Shown here: positions 38,196-49,300 of the stretch, piece by piece
How the letters are laid out: each line of letters begins with the position of its first letter
Numbering within the stretch: the first letter of the stretch is position 1
Source: Lethocerus indicus
Lineage: Eukaryota; Arthropoda; Insecta; Hemiptera; Belostomatidae
Direction: 5' to 3'
NCBI GenBank assembly: GCA_019843655.1
Contig: JACDQD010000010.1
Coordinates: 10,585,637 to 10,649,636 of the forward strand
DNA: 64,000 nt
Translations under genes and position numbers: made by a program
The notes under the pieces: generated by a model
The model's database searches: none
The model's input: the letters and a program-made list of their open reading frames with translations, nothing else
What the model was told of the DNA's origin: nothing

Positions 38196-38533
38196 AATAT
38201 TTCCTTTGCGCATCGCTGTCGTCAGTAGTCTATATGCTGTAGGTAAGTAATTCGTGTTCTATGACATTCCAAGACGATTTGATCAGATAAACCAATCGTT
38301 TTAATATATTTTGAATATAGAAGCCCATGAGTTTTTTACAGAATATAATGTTTCGGGAACATAAATTATTTCTAATACGTGACAAGAAAACTATCCACAT
38401 ATTTAGGGTCGCAGCAAAATGTTCATGCAGTCTAAATGAAAGTCACATTTCCCTCCAAGAAATGAAAAAAATAATAAATAGTCCTCCGACTAATAAGGAA
38501 AATATGGGCCGATTAAAAGGATTTAAGGGTTAA
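38196..38533 (+). CDS. Candidate two-exon gene, 68-residue protein
   Basis: A consensus donor (TGTAG|GTAAGTAA, GT at 38243) and an acceptor (GAATATAG, AG at 38319-38320) define a 78-base GT-AG intron, a normal size for arthropods. The next exon starts AAGCCCATG. ATG 38327 opens 68 codons to a stop ending at 38533, and an in-frame TAG just before the junction marks a 5' UTR. A TCAGT initiator-like word lies at 38222-38226 in the first exon, with no good TATA box. The first exon start is uncertain. The basic, cysteine-containing peptide (start MSFLQNIMFREHKLF) is not recognised. Chance remains likely. Confidence 0.2.
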
Positions 38534-39651
38534 CGATGGATCTCATTATTTACATCTTTTTTTATGTATTAATGTAATACGCCATTACAGTAATTAGACT
38601 TTCTGGATTTCATGTAATCAAGGTGAAAACAAGCACTGCTAAAGTGCGTAATTAAATTCAAATCGGGACTTGAAATATAAATGATAAAAAGTAACATTTG
38701 AATCCGTTGAAATTTTACGAAATTCAAACTTTTGGACATCAAAAGAATCAAATAATCGGATCCAATCAATAACGTACACTTTGAAAATATGCCACCGACT
38801 TTTTTCTAAAAGGTACTTGGGGGAGGGGTTTTCAACACTTAGATGTCCCGTGGGAGGGCTTAAGAAGGGGCGGGAGTGCGGGGGGCCCAATACATCACCA
38901 CCGCTCGTTAACCCAGTTAGATTTATGACCAACGCTCACTCACAAGGACACAGGAAAGAGAAAACACTCTTCGTCTGCGTATATAAATATAAATTTATAT
39001 ATAATAATAGACATTATTATTATTATTATTTCCTCATGTTTGTACTTCTCTCTTAATGGCGGAGATAGCTCGGTGTGCGATCATTGCAACTTTTATTATA
39101 TTTGCGGATGAAGTCGACACCGCCGAAAGAACAACATCCGGAGTTGATGTTCTCAACCGTCTCAAGTTTCATTTTGTAATTAATTTAATGATAAAGCGCC
39201 CTCGTTCTTTTCACAATACTTTCGTAAAAAAAAAGTAATGTCTCTGCTTTGGCCTGCTGGGATTTTCAAGGGAGATATTTGACTATTCCTCCCCTCCACT
39301 CCGCTCTGTATTCGCGAATCGGTGTACGCGGTTTTGAATTTAAATAATCAACCGTCAAATCGAAGTTCTGCTTCAACCCTCGCCGCGGATGTGAGCCCGT
39401 GCCAAATTTTTCTCCCCGCAAAAAAAGGTACCATCATATTTATAGCCTGCGGAAAAAGGAGTAACCGCGAATGCAGCGAGGGTCACATCTGGGACCCATG
39501 CTACAATTTTCATTTTATTCTATGTCCTTTTGGTCGAAATTTATTGCTCATTCTTTTTTTAAAGGAAACAGATTTCCAGTCGGTAAAGAATAACGGAGTA
39601 TAGTTTATTATATCCGATTTTTACGACTATAAATTTATATATTTCTCTTCA

Positions 39652-39660
<9 letters not shown>
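38534..39660. other. Gene-free stretch
   Basis: No gene is supported. It contains a (TTA)-type run at about 39011-39030 after an AT-rich segment, possibly another retroelement tail on the plus strand. ORFs of 60-97 codons are unrecognised. Confidence 0.45.

Positions 39661-39702
<42 letters not shown>
39661..39702. repeat. (TA)21 microsatellite
   Basis: Uninterrupted TA tract read directly. Confidence 0.97.
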
Positions 39703-39705
<3 letters not shown>

Positions 39706-40464
39706 TTCAATTCTTGATGATGTTTCTGATTCTTCAATTGTTGATTTTACAGCAAACTTTCCTACCTTTGTCACATAAACATTTAAGGAATTCAAAAGTT
39801 CCCTTCAACACTATACAATAATAAATTTTCTATGACTTCTCACAATAAATTGAACTGACAGTATAGAAGTATATTGATTCTTACAAATTGAGGATAATGT
39901 TATTAAAATATACGGTATAACCAATAGGGGAGAAATGTCAAAAGTAAACTACAAGCGGTTGCGGTATACGATAAAAGATATAAATTGGTTAATTTTTTAT
40001 ATCCTCATTTCTAAATGCGGTTTTCGTGATATTTATTAACCGTGAGAAATTTAAATAGACGGATCAATACGGTTTTTTTTCAATCCTGCGTAACAAATTG
40101 TTTTGGCTTGATTCAGCCAAAATCGTGCCGATATTCCTAACCACCCCTAGGACCTCTATGACGAATTGCTACGGTCCTGCCCGTAAGGAATATTTTACGC
40201 AAATCCACTCCTCCGATTGCTATCGAATCCCTCTCTAAAGCAACCCTTCTCATCCCGCCACCACGCAGGAAAACCCGAATATCCGGGAGCCGTCCAGAAT
40301 AAGAAGACCCGCCCCTGGAACGACATCGGGTTAAAAAAATAACGAGGGGGCTGTAGATCTGAGGACAAATAGGGATGGGGGTGGGGCGGGCAGTAAAAGC
40401 GGCCTGCCTCATCCCTCAATCGATAGGATCCTATGGCAAGCGCTGAAAGAAAGTGATATCGCAC
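39703..40464. other. Gene-free stretch
   Basis: No gene is supported. TTTTGGCT/AGCCAAAA (40101-40122) is an 8-bp hairpin. A GC-rich patch starts near 40140 and runs to about 40560; the 120-codon minus-strand ORF there (40195-40557) has no recognisable domain. Confidence 0.5.
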
Positions 40465-40479
40465 CCCGAAGGGGGCGCC
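40465..40479 (+). promoter_or_regulatory. CTCF-like motif (plus)
   Basis: CCCGAAGGGGGCGCC agrees with the 15-base CTCF consensus at 13 positions, including the whole AGGGGGCGCC core. It lies in a GC-rich patch. Motif match only. Confidence 0.35.
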
Positions 40480-41691
40480 CTTCCCGCCATAAAAATCGGT
40501 TCCATTATCGGTTCGCCGCAAAAAAAGCTGTAAACGAGTGTGTTTCATCGCCCCCACACTTCGGGAAACTGGAGTTAAAGGGAAGAATAAAGAAGGCTAG
40601 ACGATGGTATCAATGTAAATAAAATGGGAAATAAATCACCATCAACTCACTTTAAACTCTATTCCTGAAAAATCTAATTATCAATTTAAACACGTATGGG
40701 GATACCGGAGTCAAATTACGCGTTTTAAATAGACATTACTATGAGACTACGAATAAAAACCGGATCATAAATATGCAAATCAGTTTTATATAAAAAATAT
40801 GTATTAATAAACCCGACTCATTGTGGCTTAAACATGTTCCTGTTGTCTGTTGGCGGATTATCTCGTTATTAATCGATCCATATTTAGGTAAGCGCTCAAT
40901 AGGCCAACAAATCGAACCGGATCAATCTCCTTATCTTCGGGAAACATGGCTGGTTGGATGAGCATTAAAGGATGAATGAATGAGAGAGAGAGCTCCCATC
41001 TATCAGAAGCTTGTCGCCCGTTGACGACAATGGTTGTATCGGAGTTGGCTAGCTTTGACAAAATCTAGTTTTCAGCTAATTTTACGACTCACGGTGTAAA
41101 TGTGATATGAGTTTGCTTAATGTTATTCCTAATTCAATTCCACTAATATTTAAGCACGGACCTTTACAGTTTCAAAACGTATGCATAAGCTTAAAAATAT
41201 CTTATAATTACAAAATAAAACTACATATTCAAAACTAGTATTATGTAGCCCACACCTAACAAAGGAAATTGAATCTAAGGTTAGTGATTATATTACCTTG
41301 TTACATATTTGTTTTTATATGCGGAAATATTGGCCTTCGAAACTCAAATATTCGTAAAGTTACACCTGGTAAACCCTCAAAACACCCGCAAAATTCACCT
41401 CGACTATGCTAAAACATTGACTCTTGACCCAACCGTGGTCTGCGGAAACCTCACACCTGTAGGGGTAGGTTGGCGTAATTAATTTTGGTCTAAGCCCGGA
41501 TTTCAACCTGGATTAACTCTCCGCTATCAACCCCCTCGCTCTCCGCCTGCAGTAGTAGATGAAGTAGTGTTCGCAGGGACACGCTGTGCTGCATAAAACC
41601 CCAGTGTACTCTCGAAAACACCGGGGGATTAGTTCACGAAAAGATGGGAAACAATGCACAGGTAGAGTCTACGAAGATATTATTTCCTCAA

Positions 41692-41711
41692 CATTGTTCC
41701 ACGGAACAATG
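41692..41711. repeat. Near-perfect 20-bp palindrome
   Basis: CATTGTTCC, a two-base centre (AC), then GGAACAATG: 9-bp arms with no mismatch. The outer halves CATTGTT/AACAATG match the Sox HMG-box recognition word. Confidence 0.75.
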
Positions 41712-41902
41712 GCGTGCCGACATGTAATACTAAAAGCCACCCTTCAAACGTACTGACACAATTACACACCTCAGGACGTCCTCGAGTTGACAGCCCCGCT
41801 AGGAAAATAAATTTTTAAATTGCTGAAAGGCGGTGTCTGATGAATGCCTAGAATGCGCAAAGGGTATAAATAACTGTTGGGAAATCTGTTCGTAAAAAAT
41901 AC

Positions 41903-41932
41903 TAATAATTAATTAAGTATAATTAATTATTA
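41903..41932. repeat. 13-bp inverted repeat, AT-only
   Basis: TAATAATTAATTA (41903-41915) and TAATTAATTATTA (41920-41932) are exact reverse complements around AGTA. Multiple TAAT cores could bind homeodomains. The pure AT content lowers its significance. Confidence 0.75.
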
Positions 41933-42744
41933 ACTAATAAAAATTAATAAATTTAACGTACGGTTAGACCAAAGTAGTGTACAGGAATACATTCACTAGA
42001 ATTCGGTTTCGTAGTTTTGACGTCCTCTAAATCTAAAAGTCTACCACTCTCAAATACAACTGGCTGGATTCCTGTAATACAATGAGAGTAGATTCCGGAA
42101 AATTGAACGGTAATTCGCGTAACGCACCCGCCCGATTTATAATTTTCATCTAATTACTAATTTGAATTTAGAACGAGAGCAGAGCCAGTACACAGTACAG
42201 TACTCAAAGTGAAAAGTAGTTTAGCACTTTGCTAAGGCAGCGCAGTTTAATGGGGGCAATCTCAAGAGCAAGTGGTTTCCAACGAGGTGAGTCACCTGGG
42301 GTTTACCCGGCTGCAAAATAATTCCGGCCATGTTTTTTTTAAACCGGCGGAATCCGATTTCCCGGCCGGAACTTGGCCCAATCGGCCTGCAGGTCTCACT
42401 TACGGAAATTGAACTCCGCAAACGGGCACCCGGCTTAATACGCCAGGCGAGAACAGAATACGGTCCCGTTGGTTGGAAACCCCTCCCGCCACCCCCTCCT
42501 ATTCTCAACACGGAGTTACGGCCCACAGTTTCCCAAACCACACTTCCAAACCCTCGACCCCAAACTCCCCCTCCCTTCCCCTTCCCAAACACACAAAAGT
42601 CACTTGTAAGGTTTAGTTTTGCCCCGCTATCGACTCCACCTCGATATCCACCCAAATCCTCAAGTTTTCCTCCGATAAAAGCGGAGGCGCTTTATTTGAA
42701 ACCTATAGAAAGCGGAATAATATTTTATTCATAAAGCCCATTCT

Positions 42745-42800
<56 letters not shown>
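42745..42800. repeat. TA microsatellite with one interruption
   Basis: TA tract read directly, with a C interruption near 42753. It lies on the flank of the C-rich segment. Confidence 0.95.
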
Positions 42801-42803
<3 letters not shown>

Positions 42804-45574
42804 ACAGGTTTTTGTAGGAAATTGATATATTACGGTGGTCAATTTTGCCCAGGATCATCCAACGCGTGCAATCATTGCATTTCGGGATAAAAAGGAATGA
42901 CTTACCTAACATGTTTAGCAAACACCGATAATCATTCTATCGTCATAATTTACATGTACAATGATTGGTTCACAACCAAACAAAGACTGAACAAAGAATG
43001 TCGCACAAGACGTAAAGGCCAGTTTGTAGGAAATGTTTGTGCGAAATAGCGATAAACTGGTGATAAAACTTGAATCAGGTTTCGAACTAATCCGGGGACT
43101 AAAGAATTCTTTCTCTCCCATTCGAATGCTCAAAGTTAGAATGCATTTAGTTGAGTAAATACCGAACTAAACTCTCAGTAGTAAGTGTACACTTTAAAGT
43201 GTTGTTCTTCTTTCTGTCAGTTCAGAATAGAATCTGTCTTCCAGTGGCTGTGCTCGGTAGAAAGCGTCAGACCATGAAAGTGACAAGACTCGACACTCGT
43301 TCGGGAAAAGGGGAGCCGCTTCCTTTGTAAGTCTATTTGAGTGGTCGGTCTTAACCCCCGCCAAAAGCGGAGCGGATACCGGCCCGATACAACTCAAATA
43401 TTTAACCGGACTCCGGATTAAATTACACTTTCTCTGCGCCCACTTTATTTGTTAAACCAATCCATTTGTATTCTCGGTAAGATGGCTCTTTGTAACCTTG
43501 TCTTCGTGTCCATTTTTCTGAGAGATTAAATTTTTCCATACCTATCACTGGCCCCCATACCCCTTCATTGTACAAGCACAACTCGGGTCTAACGATGATT
43601 GGAGCTGTGTTGACAATCGGAACGGAGACTACCAGTTCTATGGCGGACAATGAAACTGAACAGTGACCCTTGAGCTTAATGGGCCTAAAGACGATTAAGG
43701 GGTCTTCCCTCGCAGTATCGTAAATACTGAGATATCATGGCAGTGGAAACGGAACTATGAAAAAACTCCGAGTTATAGTGACAAACACGGGCGAGTAACC
43801 GTTCTGAAAAAGACATACCAACACATATAAACGCTGCCGTAGCATATATCAAGGAAAACGTAATCTTCCTTCCTAAACTTCCTTATTAAATAAAATACGA
43901 GTTAATAAATATTAACAGTAAATTCCGTGATAACAATGGTATGAACTGGATATATTTTAATTTACACTTATTAAACATTAATAGATAATTCGTGTACATG
44001 TTTATCCTCGAGTAGACTGCGGTCCAAATTCAGTAGAGAAATTGCAATTGAAAATTTATAACTTGTCTATTATCCAGTGCTCGATGGTTTTGATAGGAAA
44101 ATATTTGCGGAACTCAGAACTGGATATCTTGTAATTTTATTTGCCGAGAGAATTTACTGGAGTGGAAATGAATCTTGCGAAGGGCTCATCGCATAAACGC
44201 GATTGCAATGGTTTTTGCCGGATCCAACTATACCCGTTTGCTTGGAAATTCCAAAAACTCACCACCAGTAATAACATGGGAGATCCAGTTCTGAAATATC
44301 GTTGGTCTGAACAAAATTACTGAAGTTTCGCATCGACGAAATGAGAGATTTTGTTTTCTAGTCAGGGATAATATTGTAGGGGGGAAGGGAAATAATATCT
44401 GTGTAAACAGTCGGAAATTCGGTCGGACTAAACGATTTTCCAGGTGGGAGAGTTTTCTGGGCCACTCGCGCAGATCCTTATTATACACGGTGAATCGGTC
44501 TAAAAGAAAGGTCGAAACTAAGCAAGAGATTCATATTATTTTGTGTGTGCGATTGCGATTTATTGTTTGACCAAGTATTGGGAATAAAGATATTCTCCCT
44601 GTATTTTCTAAACTGAATTTCGTTAATCCTTACTCTGAAAAGTTAATTTGTTTTTTTAAAGTTCTCAAGGAGTTCCGCAAAGATTTAAAGGCATCTCTTG
44701 TTTTGAATTTTTCCCACAACGCAATTTTCTTAACTCGGAACACTACTATGAAACAGATTTTTTTCTATTTTTAAGTACCAAGATTCTTACAAAGAACAAA
44801 CAAAGTTCTCTCTCTTTCAAATGAACTATTCCAAGACCCATATTTCAGAGTATAGAAGTAGGACGTTTTTAGACTTTCAGTTGAATTTTTATAGTTATAT
44901 CGAATCCTTCCCAAATGGCCACTTCTTTGATGGGAAATATTAATATGCAAGATGCAGAGGTGTCTGAAATTTCTAAATCAGTGGTTAATACTATTTGTTT
45001 TTACTCAATAATGGACATTTTTTAGTCAATATAGTTGTTATATCAGATATAGCAAAAGTCGCTATTAAAATATGAAAGTTTTGCTTTAATCACTAAACAA
45101 TAATTTTTTAATGACCTTATCAGAAAGGATTTGTGGTAAGCCTGGTTGGAAAGTAAGCATCGGACTGATATGTATGCCTGCAATGTACTCCATGAAAATA
45201 TCAGCAACTAAACTGTGATGAATGCGCCGGGCTATATTTTCATCCAGTATAAAATAAAGCCAATCAAATGATGATGTAGTTGCGACACGAGTCAAATCGT
45301 GATGCACGAGAGTTTATTTTTTTAAAAAAAGACCTAATGTTATATACAGGACGCGTTCGGAAAAAGAATCATAAATTCGTCGGGCGGTATTTTCATCGGC
45401 CGGCACATAAACACATGAGGTATGGCGGGAGGAGAAGCGGGCGAGTAGGAATTGTGATGAGTCCCACGGGCTGTTGGTACGAGGGTGTTAGTCTCAGTTA
45501 ACAAGCGGCAGCGGACCAGCCATGAATCATTCTGACGCTATCTGCTTGCGCAGGGGGACGCGAAGGGAGGAATC
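42801..45574. other. Gene-free stretch
   Basis: No gene is supported. ORFs are at most about 86 codons on either strand, with no domain, signal peptide or strong splice context. Confidence 0.55.
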
Positions 45575-45600
45575 GAGGGAGAGAGAGAGAGAAAGAGAGA

Positions 45601-45665
<65 letters not shown>
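45575..45665 (+). repeat. (GA)n microsatellite
   Basis: About 90 bases of nearly pure GA, with AAA and GG interruptions near 45592-45606. Long ORFs of S/L or R/E repeats on both strands (up to 153 codons) are artefacts of this tract. A second, impure purine-rich segment continues at about 45808-45880. Confidence 0.97.
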
Positions 45666-46280
45666 ATGGGGATGGGAAAGGGTGGCGACCGAGGCTGGAA
45701 AATTTCCTGCATCTTAAGAGAAACCGGGGCGAGAGATATATAATGAGAAGAAGAAAGATTGGAGGGAGCGATATAGACGAAAGGGAAAAGGGCTCGAACG
45801 ATGCGAAGAGAGAGGGAGGGATAGAGAGATGGTAAATGAGAACGAGAATTTCCAGAAGGGAGTGAGATAGTGAGTGAGTGAGGCAGGGGGGGATAGCTCG
45901 GCTGGCCGGGCTCCAGCTCAACGGCCCAGCTCCGATAAACAACCTTGCGGACGTTCACAAATTGCGAAACATGAGGCCCCCCCTCCATTCCACCATGCTT
46001 TCCCCTTCTTCGTCCTATAACAAATCGGAGCTGAATCCTTAAATCCGGCCCCGATTCCCGACGAGGAGCTTCTCCGGGCAGGAGAGGCTGGTGGACTGAT
46101 GGGTCGGGGGCGGGGAAAATAAATTATATCGAGTTCCCTCGAAAATTTCGCGAGGATTTGCCCCCACCTATCAGCCTCCTCACCTTTGCATCCCCCTTTG
46201 GTAGGGGTCATCGCACACCCCGAGTATGAGCTTTAGGAAACCTACCCAAATCTGGTAGTGCAGAGGTGACCGCATAGGGT
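45666..46280. other. Purine-rich then GC-rich stretch
   Basis: Purine-rich sequence to about 45890, then a GC-rich, CpG-containing block to about 46220. No gene is supported. Confidence 0.5.
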
Positions 46281-46337
46281 TATAAAGTTACCCTAATAAA
46301 CTGTAATCTAGCTCAGTGTCACGAAAATTTGCGTTCG
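46281..46337 (+). promoter_or_regulatory. Weak TATA/initiator followed by a splice donor
   Basis: TATAAAG (46281-46287) is followed by TCAGTG (46313-46318; A 34 bases after the first T, a little long). A consensus donor (GAGTGG|GTAAGTTC) follows about 20 bases after the putative start. This could be a very short noncoding first exon. No coding exon was found to join it. Confidence 0.18.
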
Positions 46338-49300
46338 TGGAGTGGGTAAGTTCTGCAAATGATTTTATCATGAATTATTAACAGTAAAAGTTTTAATCTC
46401 ATACACCAGGCAACTGTTTCTTTAAAGTTCAGCTCTGAACTAATTCAACATCGTCTGTTCATTCTTGCCCAACATTGATTTTCCACAGCAAAACTTCATT
46501 ATGTATACTTTTCCTTGTTTCTATCGAGTGCCAGGTAATTTTTATTAATAACTTTGTGAATTCTGTTTGTTGGTCCGTCATGATTTAGAGTTAGCGGCCG
46601 TCGGAAGAGGGTCCTGGATAGGGGCAAGGAATTATGTTTTAAAAAGCATTCAATTTAAGACTTCTAATTTAATGAACCGAGAGAAGGTAATAATACGACG
46701 AATATATGAGATTGAATGGCAATGCGAACTGAAAGAGTGCTTACCCTCAAAAGAAGTCCTCCCCGGTGCCATCCCTCTAACACACTCCGAAAACAATGGA
46801 GCGGCAAAGTCTATAAGAAAGAAACATAGACAAAATCTAATCCTCTCGCAAGGTCACTCGCCCTAACGTCACATATGTATTTTCCCCTCTCGGCATATAT
46901 TTGTAAGCTTTCACGAACTTTTAATATATGGTATATATTTATTCCAAATACAACAATTTCAAAGAAAGTTGATAAAATAATTTTCTCCATCATCTGAATG
47001 TTGAAAATGTTCTGAAAAGTTGTGTAAACAATTTAACAACTTAAACTAGATAATGAGCAATTTCCCGCTAAATGTGCCACCAAGGAAGTCATCCAATTTC
47101 ATGAAATTAGCGTTAGACTATGGCTAAAAGCGATTCCCTTACGCAACTCCTAAAACTAGACCCGCACTGCAGTTAAGTGTGGCAAATACATTACCGGCGC
47201 TGAAGTCTGCCACTTCATTAATGCCGACCTCCCAATTATGCGATGTAATAATTAGTTCCTTTTCCGATCACAATATTTTGTCTTATATTTGTTACTGCCT
47301 TGTGTAATATTAATATAGAGGGTACATTATTATAAAAACCGTAACCCCTTCGAACGAGCCATATTGCTAGTACGCCCAGTACTATTTTTGAAGCGAATAA
47401 AGGTTTTTATCTACTTATGCATTTTCAGTATGTAACAATTGTAAACAATCACATTTATTCATTCTTTTATATTTTATTATGTTTCAGCCACATTTTCTTC
47501 ATTGATGCAAATAGAACAATTGAGTGGAATAAATTCTATCTCGTTTCGTAAATGTGTTCTACTTGTATCAATGCGTCCGATAGTAATCGATCTGCATGAG
47601 GGATGGAAAATATTGTGGAAGAGACACAGGAGAGATAACGATGAAAATATTATCGCTGAGAGCCTTTTCGGGTAGACAAGAGACATCGGAAAATGTTATT
47701 TATTGTCAACACGGGCCACTTTCGACTAAGAACCGTTCCACTTCTCGGAATCCGGCTGAGCCCTGTTTTCTTCTATTCTTTCCACTTAACTCTTTCCTCG
47801 TTCGGGCCAAGAAACGAAGGAAAAGACAAGCGGAAGACAATTTCCAAAGCTTGGATATTATTCGACCGGAGTCTAAAGAGGAAACTATAGCCGATAATAG
47901 GTAACATTTCCATACATTTTGCCTGTGGGCTAACTAACTATATCGCAATTGTAATATAGACATTTCTGCAAGAACGACAACTATTTGCGTTTACGTTGAG
48001 AAGTTTCCATTTTATGCGGACAATAACAATTAATTTCTTACTCGGTGAATCCATATCACGGCCTCATTGCAGTATGGATTTTCACTCCTTAGGAGACTCC
48101 GAACCCGAAAATGCGGAATAAAAAACTTTCCCAATCTCCTAAGTTCCGTTATGCGACACACAGGAATAAAGTTACCCCCACACACAAAGTCCCAGACAAA
48201 CCATTCGCTGTTCATACTATATATAAGGATATCAACAACGATGTGTAAAAGTTATAAATATATAAATAACAATGTTCGAACATTTCATATTTCTTATAGT
48301 TTACACCGTAATTTAAAAACGAAAGTCTAAAGAATTATTAAGCATCATAAAAATCACAAATAGGGAACCATACCAAATCTTGTTGGTACTAAAAATCACC
48401 ACCCGAAGTAATTCCTGATTATAATGTAAATGTAGAGCGCTCTTTAACATAATTCTTCAAACATCTCCAATCAAACCCCTCTCCCATTGTAGTGTTCAAA
48501 ATAAAAGGAAGGAGAAACAGGAAGAATGTTTAGGTATCTGCCATGGAATAAGAATAAGAGAGAAAGATTAGTCTTCAAAAGAGAAAGGGGGGTAAAAGAC
48601 AGGTCGGATAATGCGAAAGGAAGAAACAATTAAGAGATAGAAGAGAGAGCTCTCCCGAGAATTGGACGGGATGCAATTAAGACGGAAGAAGAATACCTCC
48701 CCCCCCGCTCAACTCTTCCTTCCTCCACCTAGCCGGTCGTTAGTTAACTCTCAAACTGACGTCACCTTGACCCTACCTCACCGCCGGTAGGCTAAATACA
48801 AAGGGAAACTCCGAATAGCCGTTATCGTCAACATGTCTTACCACCCTCCCTAGCCGAAAGTAAAAATTGACCCCGAGGGTAATGAAAACGTCAAAATTTA
48901 AAATTTAAATATTCATTCCTCTTTACGTTGAGTGGAAATGAAATTGGAACAAAATTATGAATGAACGGATATTACTACTCTCGGTAGAATTTCGGGGGAT
49001 ATGGTCGAGGGATTTCGGGTTTTATATTAGCTCGGCCGACCAACTCAATTCTTTTTTTCTTTTTATCTTTAATTTAAAACTAAATTATATAAGCTCGCTC
49101 TTTGATGAGATATAAGGAAATCTAGTTTTAAAAGTCTTCTTTAAGTAACATCTAAATACTATTACTTTAATTAAAACTATAAATATATCAAATTACTTTA
49201 TTTTATTTAGTAGTAGTAGGCTACCATAAATTATAATTCTCTCTTCTCTAGGTTCAACATTTCACTTCAGCATCAGTAGCGTTCAGTCGGCATCGGACCA

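Larger units (their letters stand above)
40480..42744. other. Gene-free stretch with palindromes and proline-rich frames
   Basis: No gene is supported. Opposite-strand ORFs of 134 and 144 codons (42221-42734) overlap in a C-rich segment and give low-complexity P-rich and G-rich frames. Two inverted repeats in this stretch are listed separately (41692 and 41903). Confidence 0.5.

Noticed and set aside
42221..42734. Overlapping 144- and 134-codon ORFs on opposite strands
   Set aside because: C-rich segment gives Gly-rich and Pro-rich low-complexity frames on both strands; no domain or splice context.
45527..45988. Longest ORF in the window (153 codons, minus) and its overlapping frames
   Set aside because: It is driven by the GA microsatellite (Ser-Leu repeats) and a purine-rich flank; the opposite strand is equally open.
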